Shown piece by piece: positions 38,903 to 48,007 of a stretch of DNA of 64,000 nucleotides (position 1 is its first letter; each line of letters begins with the position of its first letter). Below the pieces are notes generated by a model. The model saw nothing but the letters and a program-made list of their open reading frames with translations. It was not told where the DNA came from and ran no database searches. A program made the position numbers and the translations under genes. Source of the DNA: Pseudomonas subflava. Its GTDB lineage: Bacteria > Pseudomonadota > Gammaproteobacteria > Pseudomonadales > Pseudomonadaceae. Location: the NCBI RefSeq assembly GCF_023823685.1, contig NZ_JAMXBF010000001.1, forward strand, positions 186,001-250,000. The letters are read 5' to 3'.

Positions 38903-38914
38903 TGGTCTATGCCA
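38903..38914. promoter_or_regulatory. Candidate GntR operator in front of gntR
   Basis: TGGTCTATGCCA shares TGGTCTA and a closing CA with the site at 38665-38676 and ends 14 bases before the regulator start codon. GntR proteins often repress their own gene. Another palindrome, CTAGGC-T-GCCTAG, lies at 38861-38873. Confidence 0.45.
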
Positions 38915-38928
38915 GATTGGAGAAATGC

Positions 38929-39645
38929 ATGCGCGAAGAAGCGCCCCGCACCGTTACCGCCATCTGCCGCGCCTTGCTGGAGCAGATCGACCATGGCCTG
39001 CTGCCCCGCGGCGGCAAGTTGCCTGCCGAGCGTCGCCTGAGCGAGCTGTTCGAGACTACACGCATCACCCTGCGCGAGGCCTTGGGGCAGCTCGAGGCCG
39101 AGGGGCTGATCTACCGCGAGGAGCGCCGCGGCTGGTTCGTCTCACCGCGCCGCCTGGCTTACAACCCGCTGGTGCGCAGTCACTTCCACGCCATGGTGCG
39201 CGAGCAGGGCAGGGTGCCGTCGACCGAGGTGCTCAGCGCGCGTCTGATGCCGGCGCCGGTGGACATCTGCGGTCGCCTCGAGCTGCCGGCGCTGTCGGCG
39301 GTGCTGCAGATCCGTCGGGCGCGGCGCATCGACGGCCGCCTGGTGCTCTACGTCGAGCACTATCTCAATCCGGTCTATTTTCCCGGCATCCTCGACTGCG
39401 ACCTGACCGCATCGCTGACCGAGCTGTATGCCAGTCGCTACGACATCCGCTACGGCCGGGTGGGTTTCGACATTCTGCCGACCGCCCTGCCGACCGATGC
39501 CGCGCTCAGCCTCAAGGCGGCGCCGGGCAGCCCGGCGCTGTGCATCACCCGGGTCAATCGCGACCAGTACGGACGGATCATCGATTGCGACATGGAGTAC
39601 TGGCGCCACGACGCCGTGCGGGTCAGCGTCGAGGTGCCGGACTGA
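38929..39645 (+). CDS. GntR-family regulator with UTRA domain
   Basis: A 238-residue HutC-type regulator. The winged helix is at residues 1-70 (VTAICRALLEQIDHG, LPAERRLSELFETTRITLREALGQLEAEGLIYREERRG). The UTRA ligand domain follows (LQIRRARRIDGRLVLYVEHYLNP, ALCITRVNRDQYGRIIDCDMEYWRHDAVRV). It is divergent from the ABC/phosphodiesterase operon with 291 bases between them and is its likely repressor. PhnR- and PhnF-type UTRA regulators of phosphonate genes have this structure. ATG 38929 precedes MREEAPRTV; upstream in-frame sequence is not conserved-looking. Confidence 0.9.
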   Translation: MREEAPRTVTAICRALLEQIDHGLLPRGGKLPAERRLSELFETTRITLREALGQLEAEGLIYREERRGWFVSPRRLAYNPLVRSHFHAMVREQGRVPSTEVLSARLMPAPVDICGRLELPALSAVLQIRRARRIDGRLVLYVEHYLNPVYFPGILDCDLTASLTELYASRYDIRYGRVGFDILPTALPTDAALSLKAAPGSPALCITRVNRDQYGRIIDCDMEYWRHDAVRVSVEVPD

Positions 39646-39646
39646 G

Positions 39647-40447
39647 CTAGGCGGCGACCGCCCCCTCGGCGTCGGCGTGGAACTCCAGCGTCTCGCCGTC
39701 CAGCGGTACACGCAGCCGCTCGCTCAGCTGGCCGCTCGCTGCCGCCTCCAGCAGGCCGGCGCGGGTCACCGGGCAGTGGTCGAGCGCTTCCAGATGGTTG
39801 GCCACGACCACGCCGCGGCTCAGGCGCAACGCCGCAAGGATGTCAGCCTGGCCCATGATGATCGGGCCGCCGATATCGAATTCGGCGCCGCCGGCCGGCA
39901 GCACGCTGATCTCCGGCTGCAGTTCCTGCAGGCATTTGCGTACCTCGTCGGTCAGCAGGGTATCGCCGGCCAGGTACAGGCTGGGCTCGCCGGGAATGCG
40001 CATGAAGTAGCCGTAGCCGTGGGCCATCAGCCGGCCGACGAAACCCTCGCCGTGCAGGCAGGGAATGGCGCGCACGCTGCCGCCGAAGAAGGTGCCGCCC
40101 TCGTCGGGCGCCAGCACCTGCACATTCAGTCGCAGGCGGCGCAGATAGTCGGCGTCTTCGTCCATGCACAGCACCGGCGTGCCGCGTTCGCGCAGCCAGC
40201 GCACGGCGGCGCGGTCGAGGTGGTCGAAGTGGCCCTTCTGGCAATGGGTGATCAGGCAATGGGTCACCCGCTCCAGGTGTTCGGCGGCAGCGTCCGGCAA
40301 CTCGACCAGCGGGTTGCGCCGGCGCGAGCGGGTGACGAACTTGAGCGACGGCAACTGGCCGCGCTGGGCCAGCATGGGGTCGACCAGCAGGTGGATCTCG
40401 CCGAACTGGACGATGAGGGTGGCGTTGCGCAACTGGGTGATCTTCAT
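39647..40447 (-). CDS. MBL-fold metallohydrolase (UlaG-like)
   Basis: This 266-residue metallo-beta-lactamase-fold protein starts MKITQLRNATLIVQFGEIHLLVDP, typical of the UlaG-like lactonase group. The metal motif reads THCQKGHFDHLD, with the final H-x-D-H intact but an insertion before it compared with H-x-H-x-D-H. Other ligand sites are CLHGEGF, LAGDT and ANHLEALDH. It is probably a hydrolase of a small cyclic substrate. It converges with gntR (one base between stop codons) and is divergent from the GlxA-type regulator, which may control it. Confidence 0.88.
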   Translation of the reverse strand: MKITQLRNATLIVQFGEIHLLVDPMLAQRGQLPSLKFVTRSRRRNPLVELPDAAAEHLERVTHCLITHCQKGHFDHLDRAAVRWLRERGTPVLCMDEDADYLRRLRLNVQVLAPDEGGTFFGGSVRAIPCLHGEGFVGRLMAHGYGYFMRIPGEPSLYLAGDTLLTDEVRKCLQELQPEISVLPAGGAEFDIGGPIIMGQADILAALRLSRGVVVANHLEALDHCPVTRAGLLEAAASGQLSERLRVPLDGETLEFHADAEGAVAA

Positions 40448-40531
40448 GGCGGCCTCCGATTCAGGTGCGGCCATTGTGAAAATTCCTCGGCCGGGCGAGC
40501 ATGGCGTGAATTGCCATAAAGCGGACATTTC

Positions 40532-41494
40532 ATGCCAACTCGAGTCATCGGCCTGTTGCTCTATCCCGGTTGCATGCCGGCCGGCCTGTTCGCCTTCGCC
40601 GATCTGCTGGCGGCCGCCAATCGGCAGGCCGGCACGCGCCACTTCGAGCTGCGCTGGGTCGGCCTCGACCCGCAGGCGGTCGAGTGTGCCCAGGGGCTGC
40701 GCCTGCAGCCCGAGATCACGCTGGCCGAGGCGCGCTGCGACGCCATGCTCATCCCCGGACTGTGGGCGGACAGCGAGGCGCGGATGGCCCAGGCGCTGGA
40801 GCAGAACCGCTCGCTGCTGCACGCCTTGGCCCGCCTGAACCGCAAGACGCGGCTTTGGAGCTACTGCACCGGCGTCTGCCTGCTGGCGGGCAGCGGCCGG
40901 CTGGACGGCGAAGAGGCGACGGCCACCTGGTGGCTGGCGGACAGCCTGCGGGCGCGCTTTCCCAAGGTCGGCTGGCAATTCCAGCGCACCCAGCTGTTCG
41001 GCCCGCGGGTCGCCACGGCCTCGGGCGTCAGCGGCCATCTGCCGATTGCCCGGGCGCTGATCGAGGAACAACTGGGCGCCGAGGCCTATCGCGAGCTGGC
41101 GCGGGTGATGGTGCTGCCGCGGCCCGAGCCGGCCGCGCCGGTCTTCCGCACGTTGGGCGTGGCGGAGCAGAGCGATCCGCTGCTGCGCCGGCTGCAGCTG
41201 CTGGTGGAACGCCAGCCTGCGCGTCTGCTGGTGGCCGAGCCGCTGGCGCAGGAACTGGCGGTGAGTGCCCGTACCCTGGCGCGCAAGGTCAAGGCGCTGA
41301 CCGGCCACGCGCTGGCCGACCATGTGCGGCTCATCAAGCTCAATCAGGCCGGCGAGCGGCTGATCCTGACCTCGGAATCGGTCGCGCAGATCAGCGAGGC
41401 GCTGGGCTTCGGCGATGAGTCCAGCTTTCGTCGCACCTTCAAGCGGGTCACCGGGATGACGCCGCTGGCCTACCGGCAGAGCTTCAGGCTCTAG
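40532..41494 (+). CDS. GlxA-family AraC-type regulator with DJ-1/PfpI domain
   Basis: A 320-residue regulator. Residues 1-175 form a DJ-1/PfpI-like amidotransferase-fold domain (RVIGLLLYPGCMPAGLFAFADLL, LWSYCTGVCLLAGSGRLDG with the nucleophile-elbow cysteine). Residues 220-320 carry the AraC double helix-turn-helix (VSARTLARKVKALTGHALADHV, SVAQISEALGFGDESSFRRTFKRVTG). GlxA-type regulators control amino acid or amine catabolism. It is divergent from the MBL-fold gene (84 bases apart), a likely target. Confidence 0.92.
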   Translation: MPTRVIGLLLYPGCMPAGLFAFADLLAAANRQAGTRHFELRWVGLDPQAVECAQGLRLQPEITLAEARCDAMLIPGLWADSEARMAQALEQNRSLLHALARLNRKTRLWSYCTGVCLLAGSGRLDGEEATATWWLADSLRARFPKVGWQFQRTQLFGPRVATASGVSGHLPIARALIEEQLGAEAYRELARVMVLPRPEPAAPVFRTLGVAEQSDPLLRRLQLLVERQPARLLVAEPLAQELAVSARTLARKVKALTGHALADHVRLIKLNQAGERLILTSESVAQISEALGFGDESSFRRTFKRVTGMTPLAYRQSFRL

Positions 41495-41503
41495 CCGGCA
41501 GGT

Positions 41504-42793
41504 TCAGGCCAGCTCGGCGCTGGCGTAGAAGGCGGCCAGCACCTTGACCAGGTGCGCCAGGTCGTGGCTGCCGGCCAGCTCGCGGATGGAGTGCATGGCG
41601 AAGGTCGGCAGGCCGATGTCCACGGTGCGCACGCCCAGCTGGCTGGCGGTGATGGGGCCGATGGTGGAGCCGCAGCCCATGTCGCTGCGCACCACGAAGC
41701 TCTGCACCGGCACTTCCTCGGCCAGGCACAGGTGGCGGAAGAAACCGGCGGTCTCGCTGTTGGTGGCGTAACGCTGGTTGCTGTTGACCTTGATCACCGG
41801 GCCAGCGTTGAGCTTCGGGCCGTGGTTGCCGTCGTGGCGTTCCGCGTAGTTGGGGTGCACGCCGTGGGCGTTGTCGGCCGACACCAGCAGCGACTTCTGG
41901 ATGACCCGCACGAAGCCGTCGCCCTCCGGCAGCACGCGGCGCAGCACCTGCTCGAGGAACGGGCCGTCGGCGCCGCAGGCGGAGCAGGAGCCGATCTCCT
42001 CGTGATCGGTGCACACCAGCACGCAAGTCTCGTCGCCCTCGGCCTCGATCAGCGCCTGCAGGCCGGCGTAGCAGGACAGCAGGTTGTCCAGGCGCGCGCC
42101 GGCGATAAAGTCCTGGTTGAGGCCGATTACCGCGGCGCCCTGGGTGTCGTAGAAGCTCAGTTCGTAATCCAGCACCGCGTCGGCGCTGATGCCGTGCTCC
42201 TCGGCCAGGCGATCGGCGAGCAGGGCGCGGAAATCGGCGCGCTCGTCGCCGCTGAGCTGGGCGAGGATCGGCGGCAGCTCGTTCTGTGCGTTGATCGCCC
42301 AGCCCTGGTTGGCCTCGCGGTTGAGGTGGATGGCCAGGTTGGGTACTACGGCGATCGGCTGCTGGAAGTCGATCAGCTGGCTCTGCACCTTGCCGCCCTC
42401 GCGGAAGGTCACGCGGCCGGCAAGCGACAGGTCGCGGTCGAACCAGGGCGCGAGCAGGGCGCCGCCGTAGACCTCGACGCCGAGCTGGAAGAAGCCCTGA
42501 CGCTGCAGCTCCGGTTGCGGCTTGACGCGCAGGCAGGGGCTGTCGGTGTGGGCGCCGACCAGGCGCATACCGCCGTCCAGCGGCGCGCGATTACCCAGGC
42601 GGAAGGCGATGATCGAGGAGTCGTTGCGGGTGACGTAGTAGCGTCCGCCGGCCTCGGTGTGCCATGGCTCGCGCTCGTCCAGCGGACGGAAGCCGGCAGC
42701 CTGCAGGCGCTGGGCCAGGCTGCGGGTGGCATGGAAGGGGGTGGGCGAGGCCTTGAGAAAATCGATCAGGCCCTGGTTCAGCTCTGCGCGCAT
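41504..42793 (-). CDS. apeB: M18-family aminopeptidase
   Basis: A 429-residue cytosolic aminopeptidase of the M18 family (DAP/ApeB). Metal-site motifs are [12 protein letters not shown] (H), [13 protein letters not shown] (bridging D), CTDHEEIGS (catalytic E-E), [12 protein letters not shown] (D) and FAMHSIRE (H). It removes N-terminal acidic or neutral residues from peptides. Length equals that of the known Pseudomonas M18 proteins. Its place before rluA and minCDE matches PA3247-PA3243. Symbol apeB is the one usually given to this orthologue. Confidence 0.94.
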   Translation of the reverse strand: MRAELNQGLIDFLKASPTPFHATRSLAQRLQAAGFRPLDEREPWHTEAGGRYYVTRNDSSIIAFRLGNRAPLDGGMRLVGAHTDSPCLRVKPQPELQRQGFFQLGVEVYGGALLAPWFDRDLSLAGRVTFREGGKVQSQLIDFQQPIAVVPNLAIHLNREANQGWAINAQNELPPILAQLSGDERADFRALLADRLAEEHGISADAVLDYELSFYDTQGAAVIGLNQDFIAGARLDNLLSCYAGLQALIEAEGDETCVLVCTDHEEIGSCSACGADGPFLEQVLRRVLPEGDGFVRVIQKSLLVSADNAHGVHPNYAERHDGNHGPKLNAGPVIKVNSNQRYATNSETAGFFRHLCLAEEVPVQSFVVRSDMGCGSTIGPITASQLGVRTVDIGLPTFAMHSIRELAGSHDLAHLVKVLAAFYASAELA

Positions 42794-42884
42794 AACGGAC
42801 TCCGGACAGCGATGGCCCGAGTTTATCGGATTCGACTGGCGGATTGGCAGGCGGCTGCCAAGGATGCGCGACAGATCTTCAGCC

Positions 42885-42958
42885 CGTAGGGTGGATCGCG
42901 CTCCATCGATCCACCGAGCGGCGTTGTGGTGGGTGAAGAAAGCGTCATCTACCCTACG
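42885..42958. repeat. CGTAGGGTGGATCG-type palindromic repeat
   Basis: CGTAGGGT (42885-42892) and ACCCTACG (42951-42958) bound the element; inside, GGATCG...CGATCC forms a shorter palindrome. It is related at its ends to the repeat at 33245-33296 and lies in the gap between apeB and rluA. Confidence 0.65.
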
Positions 42959-42985
42959 AGCTCTCTCAGGTGGCAGAGGTCAGTT

Positions 42986-43046
42986 GTAGCCCGGATGCAA
43001 TCCGGGAGAGCGGAGCTGCCTGCTTCCCGGGTTGCATCCGGGCTAC
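42986..43046. repeat. REP-type palindrome GTAGCCCGGATGCAATCCGGG
   Basis: GTAGCCCGGATGCAATCCGG (from 42986) faces CCGGGTTGCATCCGGGCTAC (to 43046) across a short centre. This is the classic Pseudomonas REP pair. It lies just downstream of rluA and may end its transcript. Confidence 0.8.
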
Positions 43047-43065
43047 GGGAGAAGAGCGGAAGATG

Positions 43066-43701
43066 TCAGAACGGCGCCGGGCACTCGAAGCGCAGGCGCT
43101 CGCCGGAGCGCGGGTGGGTCAGGCCGAGCATGCTGGCGTGCAGGCACAGGCGTTCATGCGCGGCCAGGGCCTCTGCGTGGGCGTAGAGGCGGTCGCCGAG
43201 CAGCGGATGACCGATGGACAGCATGTGCACGCGCAGCTGGTGCGAGCGGCCGGTGATGGGCGTGAGCTCCACCCGGCAGTAGTGGCCGCAGCGCTCGACC
43301 ACGCGCCAGAAGGTCAGCGCGTGCTTGCCCTGTTCATGGTCGACCACATGGCGTGGCTTGGTCGGCGGGTCGTAGCGCAGGGGCAGGTCGATGCTGTCGC
43401 TGTTCAGCTCCGGCTGGCCCCAGCACAGGGCGGTGTAGGCCTTCTCGGTCTCGCGGTCGTGGAACTGCCGCGACAGCTCGCGGTGGCTGTCCGGGTCGCG
43501 GGCCAGGACGATGATGCCGCTGGTCTCCCAGTCCAGGCGATGGACGATCAGCGCCTCGGGGTAGCCGTTCTCCTGCAGGCGGGTCACCAGACAGTCGCGG
43601 TTGTCCTCCGCGCGGCCGGGCACCGAGAGCAGCAGGGTGGGCTTGTTGATCACCAGCAGGGCGTCGTCCTGGTGGAGTATCTCGATGTTCGACAGCGGCA
43701 T
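43066..43701 (-). CDS. rluA: rRNA/tRNA pseudouridine synthase RluA
   Basis: A 211-residue pseudouridine synthase with the catalytic motif HRLDWETSGIIVLARD (aspartate in RLD), plus KAYTALCWG and TGRSHQLRVHMLSIGHPLLGD. RluA modifies U746 of 23S rRNA and U32 of several tRNAs. There is no S4 domain, which matches RluA rather than RluC/D. It lies 81 bases downstream of minE on the same strand, as PA3246 does. Confidence 0.93.
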   Translation of the reverse strand: MPLSNIEILHQDDALLVINKPTLLLSVPGRAEDNRDCLVTRLQENGYPEALIVHRLDWETSGIIVLARDPDSHRELSRQFHDRETEKAYTALCWGQPELNSDSIDLPLRYDPPTKPRHVVDHEQGKHALTFWRVVERCGHYCRVELTPITGRSHQLRVHMLSIGHPLLGDRLYAHAEALAAHERLCLHASMLGLTHPRSGERLRFECPAPF

Positions 43702-43782
43702 GGGCGTTCCACAAATGGCAACGGCGGCCTGGGGCCGCCGTTTTCTTCACCTCGACCCTCTCCCGTTGGAAGAGGGCGGATC

Positions 43783-44037
43783 TCAGCGATCCGGCAGGGT
43801 GATGTTCAGTTCCAGAATCGAGCAGCTGCCCTGGTTTTCCAGCGCGACCTGAACCTGATCCTGTTCGATGTTGACGTACTTGCGGATCACCTCGACCAGC
43901 TCCTTCTGCAGGGCCGGCAGGTAGTCCGGCTGGCTGCGCTGGCCGCGCTCGTGGGCGACGATGATCGACAGGCGTTCCTTGGCGATCGACGCCGGGGTTT
44001 CCTTCTTGCGCTCGCGGAAGAAATCGAAAATGTTCAT
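43783..44037 (-). CDS. minE: Cell division topological specificity factor MinE
   Basis: The 84-residue protein starts with the membrane-targeting segment [20 protein letters not shown]. The MinD-binding helix and the beta-rich dimerisation domain follow ([29 protein letters not shown]). MinE stimulates the MinD ATPase and drives pole-to-pole oscillation. Its start overlaps the minD stop by four bases (ATGA type), so the two are translationally coupled. Confidence 0.97.
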   Translation of the reverse strand: MNIFDFFRERKKETPASIAKERLSIIVAHERGQRSQPDYLPALQKELVEVIRKYVNIEQDQVQVALENQGSCSILELNITLPDR

Positions 44038-44849
44038 TCACGTCCCCCGAACAGGCGTTGCAGCAGGCCTTTCTTCTGCACGTCGAGGAAGCGGTGCGGC
44101 ATCTCCTTGCCCAGCAGGCGGTCGACGGCGTCGCTGTACGCCTGGCCGGCGTCGCTCTGGTCATCGAGGATCACCGGTACGCCCTGGTTGGAGGCCTTGA
44201 GCACCGCCTGGGACTCGGGGATCACACCCAGCAGGTTGATGGCGAGGATCTCCTCGACGTCTTCCACGCCGAGCATCTCGCCCTTGGTGACGCGCTCGGG
44301 GTTGTAGCGGGTCAGCAGCAGGCGCTCGCGGATCGGCTCCAGGCCCTGTTCGGCGCGGCGCGACTTGCTGGCCAGCAGGCCGAGCATGCGGTCGGAGTCG
44401 CGTACCGAGGAGACTTCCGGATTGGTCACGACGATGGCTTCGTCGGCGAAGTACATGGCCATGTGCGCGCCGGTCTCGATGCCGGCGGGGGAGTCGCAGA
44501 TCACGTATTCGAAGTTCTGCGACAGCTCGTCGATGACCTTGCCCACGCCTTCCTTGGTCAGCGCGTCCTTGTCACGGGTCTGGCTGGCGGCCAGCACGTA
44601 GAGGTTCTCGAGGCGCTTGTCCTTGATCAGGGCCTGGGTCAGGGTCGCTTCGCCGTTGATGACGTTGACGAAGTCGTACACCACGCGGCGCTCGCAACCC
44701 ATGATCAGGTCCAGGTTACGCAGACCGACGTCGAAGTCGACGATCACGGTCTTGTGGCCGCGCAGGGCGAGGCCGGTGCCGATGGCGGCGCTGGTGGTGG
44801 TTTTGCCCACGCCGCCCTTGCCGGAAGTGACTACGAGGATCTTGGCCAA
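44034..44849 (-). CDS. minD: Septum site-determining ATPase MinD
   Basis: This 271-residue ParA-type ATPase has the deviant Walker [11 protein letters not shown] near residue 10, switch motifs [11 protein letters not shown] and DSPAGIE, and a C-terminal amphipathic membrane-targeting helix ([11 protein letters not shown]). ATP-bound MinD sits on the membrane and recruits MinC to block FtsZ rings at the poles. It lies between minC (101 bases upstream) and minE (overlapping). Confidence 0.98.
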   Translation of the reverse strand: MAKILVVTSGKGGVGKTTTSAAIGTGLALRGHKTVIVDFDVGLRNLDLIMGCERRVVYDFVNVINGEATLTQALIKDKRLENLYVLAASQTRDKDALTKEGVGKVIDELSQNFEYVICDSPAGIETGAHMAMYFADEAIVVTNPEVSSVRDSDRMLGLLASKSRRAEQGLEPIRERLLLTRYNPERVTKGEMLGVEDVEEILAINLLGVIPESQAVLKASNQGVPVILDDQSDAGQAYSDAVDRLLGKEMPHRFLDVQKKGLLQRLFGGRE

Positions 44850-44950
44850 GGTGATTTACCCCAAATATATGAAAATTCGGGAAATCCGGCGCCGGTAAAC
44901 TGGCTTCCGAATGCCCCTTTTTGGTCCCTGAAATTGGGCCGCAGTATCCG

Positions 44951-45682
44951 TTAAAGGCGGGTGATGTTCAACACGTCCCCCGACAGGCCGACCTGTACGG
45001 ATTGGCCCCATAGCGGGTCGCGGCGCAGCTCTTCCGCGGTCTTGTATTGGCCGGCCACGGAGAGCATCTCGGCGCCCATCTGCTGGCAGAAAATGCGGGC
45101 CTTGGCATCGCCCTTGACGCCGGCCAGGGCCCGCCCGCGCAGCGGACCGTACACATGGATGTTGCCGTCGGCGAGAAGTTCCGCACCGGCACTGACCGGC
45201 GCCATCACCACCAGGTCGCCGCCCTGGGCATAGATTTGCTGGCCGCCGCGCACCGGGCTGGTGATGATCTTGGTCGGCCTGTATTGCGGTTCGGCCGGTT
45301 TCTCTTCCTTCTTGCGCGCCTCCACCGGCTCGACCAGTTTCTCCCGCGCGCCGGACGGCGGCAGCACGGGGATGTCGAGGGCATCGGCGGCGGCGATGTC
45401 GTCGTCGCGGTTGGCGCGAATGGCGAGGGTGCGCAGGCCGTGCTGGCGGCAGAGCTCCATCAGCTTGGCCAGGTCGAGCTCGCCTTCGCCTTCCGGCAGC
45501 TTGTCCAGCGCCAGCACCAGCGGGGTGTTCTGGAAGAAATTGGGCGCCTGCGCCACTTTGTCGGCCAGTTGCCGGTCCAGGCGCTCCAGGTCGTTGTGCG
45601 CCAGCTCCAGCACGGTGATGGCGAGCATGCTGCCCTTGAGCTGGAACACGGGGTCTTGGTCGAGGAGATCGGCTTGGCTCAT
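44951..45682 (-). CDS. minC: Septum site-determining protein MinC
   Basis: A 243-residue FtsZ inhibitor. The N-terminal domain ([23 protein letters not shown]) blocks FtsZ polymerisation. The C-terminal beta-helix ([42 protein letters not shown]) dimerises and binds MinD. ATG 45682 was preferred over 45709 because [17 protein letters not shown] is the family start. It is divergent from lpxL. Confidence 0.96.
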   Translation of the reverse strand: MSQADLLDQDPVFQLKGSMLAITVLELAHNDLERLDRQLADKVAQAPNFFQNTPLVLALDKLPEGEGELDLAKLMELCRQHGLRTLAIRANRDDDIAAADALDIPVLPPSGAREKLVEPVEARKKEEKPAEPQYRPTKIITSPVRGGQQIYAQGGDLVVMAPVSAGAELLADGNIHVYGPLRGRALAGVKGDAKARIFCQQMGAEMLSVAGQYKTAEELRRDPLWGQSVQVGLSGDVLNITRL

Positions 45683-45792
45683 GGTCTGCCCACTGCATTG
45701 AATGGGCACGACTTATAACGAGAAGGTCGCAGCGCCGCAAGCCGAGCGGACTTCTGTAAAATGCCCGGCTTTGCCGCCTGCCCGGAATCTCC

Positions 45793-46722
45793 ATGGACCG
45801 CCCGCAATTTCGCGCTTACTTCCTTCATCCGCGCTTCTGGCCCCTGTGGCTGGGCCTGGCACTGCTGTGGCTGGTGGTGCAGTTGCCGTATCGCGTCCTG
45901 CTCTCGCTGGGCCGTGGCCTGGGCGCGGTGATGTACCGCGTGGCCGGCTCGCGCCGGGCCATCGCCGGGCGCAATCTGGAGCTGTGCTTCCCGCAGCTGT
46001 CGGTCGCGGAGCGGCAGAAGCTGCTGAAGGAAAACTTCGCCTCCACCGGCATCGCCTTCTTCGAGATGGCCATGAGCTGGTGGTGGCCGCGGGAGCGTCT
46101 AGCCAGGCTGGCGCACATCGAGGGCCTGGAGCATCTGCGCCGGGTCCAGGCCGAAGGGCAGGGCGCGATCCTCATGGCGCTGCACTTCACCACCCTGGAA
46201 ATCGGTGCCGCGCTGCTCGGCCAGCGTCAGACCATCGACGGCATGTACCGCGAGCACAAGAACGCGCTGTTCGACTATATCCAGCGCCGCGGCCGCGAGC
46301 GCCACAACCCGGACGCCACCGCCATCGAGCGCGAGGACATCCGCGCCATGCTCAAGGTGCTGCGGGCCGGCCGCGCCATCTGGTACGCGCCGGACCAGGA
46401 CTACGGCCCCAAGCAGAGCATCTTCGTGCCGCTGTTCGGCATCAGCGCCGCCACCGTCACCGCCACTACGAAGTTCGCCCGCCTGTGCAAGGCACGCGTG
46501 GTGCCGTTCACCCAGGAGCGCCTGGCCGACGGCTCCGGCTATCGCCTGGTGATCCATCCGCCGCTGGAAAACTTCCCCGGCGAGAGCGAGGAGGCCGATT
46601 GCCTGCGCATCAATCGCTGGATCGAGCAGTCCGTGAGCCGGCATCCCGAGCAGTACCTGTGGGCACACCGGCGCTTCAAAACCCGCCCCGAGGGCGAGCC
46701 GCACCTGTATCGCAAGGCCTGA
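45793..46722 (+). CDS. lpxL: Lipid A lauroyl acyltransferase LpxL/HtrB
   Basis: A 309-residue inner-membrane acyltransferase. It has one N-terminal membrane helix (WPLWLGLALLWLVVQLPYRV), the HX4E catalytic motif LHFTTLE and the downstream motifs WYAPDQDYGP and NRWIEQSVSRHPEQYLWAHRRFK. It adds a secondary acyl chain (laurate) to lipid A. It is divergent from minC, as PA3242 is from PA3243. P. aeruginosa has two HtrB-like enzymes, so which position it acylates is open. Confidence 0.92.
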   Translation: MDRPQFRAYFLHPRFWPLWLGLALLWLVVQLPYRVLLSLGRGLGAVMYRVAGSRRAIAGRNLELCFPQLSVAERQKLLKENFASTGIAFFEMAMSWWWPRERLARLAHIEGLEHLRRVQAEGQGAILMALHFTTLEIGAALLGQRQTIDGMYREHKNALFDYIQRRGRERHNPDATAIEREDIRAMLKVLRAGRAIWYAPDQDYGPKQSIFVPLFGISAATVTATTKFARLCKARVVPFTQERLADGSGYRLVIHPPLENFPGESEEADCLRINRWIEQSVSRHPEQYLWAHRRFKTRPEGEPHLYRKA

Positions 46723-46724
46723 GC

Positions 46725-46747
46725 CCGGCGCACGCGCCGGCACTTTT
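46725..46747 (+). terminator. Intrinsic terminator after lpxL
   Basis: CCGGCGC (46725-46731) pairs with GCGCCGG (46734-46740), followed by CACTTTTT. Confidence 0.6.
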
Positions 46748-46798
46748 TCAACCCTCTGCACGGCCCCTATACTCGCTGAAAAAAAGCGGAAGGCGCCC

Positions 46799-48004
46799 AT
46801 GACCGATGCAGTAGCAGTTGCCAGGCCCGTCACCGGGCTGATCCTCTCCGGCGGCGGCGCGCGGGCGGCCTATCAGGTGGGGGTGCTGGCGGCGATCGCC
46901 GATCTGCTCGGCGAGTCCTGCCGCAATCCATTCCCCGTCATCGTCGGCACCTCGGCCGGCGCCATCAACGCCGTTGGCCTGGCCTGCGGTGCGCTGCACT
47001 TCGCCGGGGCGGTGCGCCGGCTGACCGAGGTCTGGCAGGCCTTCCATTGCGGCGACGTGTATCGCAGCGACTGGCCCGGCGTGTTGCGCCAGGCCGGCCG
47101 CTTTTTCGGCCACAGCCTGCTGGGCATGGGCAAGGACCTGCCGGTGGCACTGCTCGACAGCTCGCCGCTGGGCCGCCTGCTGGCCCGCGAACTGGACTTC
47201 TCGGGCATCGCCGCGGCGGTGCGCATGCGTCAGTTGCGCGCGGTGGCGGTCACCGCGTTCGGCTACGAGAGCGGCCAGGCGGTCACCTTCTACCAGGGCC
47301 GCGCGACCATCGACCCCTGGTTCCGCCACCGCCGCGTCGGCGTGCCGACCCGCCTGAATCTCGAACATCTGCTGGCCAGCGCGGCCATCCCGCTGATCTT
47401 CCCGCCGGTCAAGGTCAACCGCGAGTACTTCGGCGACGGCGCGGTGCGTCAGTCGGCGCCGATCAGCCCGGCGCTGCACCTGGGCGCCAGCCGCGTGTTG
47501 GTGGTGGGGGTGAGCGGCAACCCGTTGAGCGGCGGCGCCACCCCGCCGGTGGTGCGCCCACGCAGCGGCCTGCCGCCGACCCTGGCGCAGATCAGCGGGC
47601 ACATGCTCAACAGCACCTTCATCGACAGCCTGGAGGGCGACATCGAACTGCTCGAGCGGCTCAATCACATGAGCCGTCTGGTACCGTCGGGGCTGCATCC
47701 GCGTGGCCTGGGCCTGAAACCGGTGGATGTGCTGGTGATCTCGCCGAGCCAGCCACTGGACCAGATCGCTGCGCGCCATCGCCACGAAATGCCGCGGTCC
47801 ATGCGCTTCTTCCTGCGCGGGCCGGGCGCCACCCGCGCCAGCGGCGCCGGCGTGCTCAGCTACCTGCTGTTCGAGCCCGGCTACTGCAACGAGCTGATCG
47901 AGCTGGGCTACCAGGACGCCATGGCGCAGAAGGGCGCCCTGTGCCGCTTCCTCGGCCACGCCGAAGAGGCGAGCGAAGAGGCGCCGGTGCTTTCCGCGCG
48001 CTGA
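46799..48004 (+). CDS. Patatin-like phospholipase
   Basis: A 401-residue protein with the patatin core. It has the oxyanion loop SGGGARAAYQVGVL, the nucleophile elbow GTSAGA (serine 52) and the catalytic aspartate in FGDGAVRQ, with a C-terminal DUF3336-like tail after residue 300. Patatins act as lipid acyl hydrolases through a Ser-Asp dyad. There is no signal peptide, so the protein is cytosolic or delivered by another route. It follows lpxL but has its own GGAAGG ribosome site and a terminator in front; matches PA3241 by position. Confidence 0.9.
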   Translation: MTDAVAVARPVTGLILSGGGARAAYQVGVLAAIADLLGESCRNPFPVIVGTSAGAINAVGLACGALHFAGAVRRLTEVWQAFHCGDVYRSDWPGVLRQAGRFFGHSLLGMGKDLPVALLDSSPLGRLLARELDFSGIAAAVRMRQLRAVAVTAFGYESGQAVTFYQGRATIDPWFRHRRVGVPTRLNLEHLLASAAIPLIFPPVKVNREYFGDGAVRQSAPISPALHLGASRVLVVGVSGNPLSGGATPPVVRPRSGLPPTLAQISGHMLNSTFIDSLEGDIELLERLNHMSRLVPSGLHPRGLGLKPVDVLVISPSQPLDQIAARHRHEMPRSMRFFLRGPGATRASGAGVLSYLLFEPGYCNELIELGYQDAMAQKGALCRFLGHAEEASEEAPVLSAR

Positions 48005-48007
48005 GGC

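Noticed and set aside
43721-43746. Hairpin AACGGCGGCC-TGGG-GCCGCCGTTTTC as terminator of minE
   Set aside because: The T tract lies on the plus strand, whereas minE and rluA are on the minus strand, so it cannot end their transcript in the standard way.
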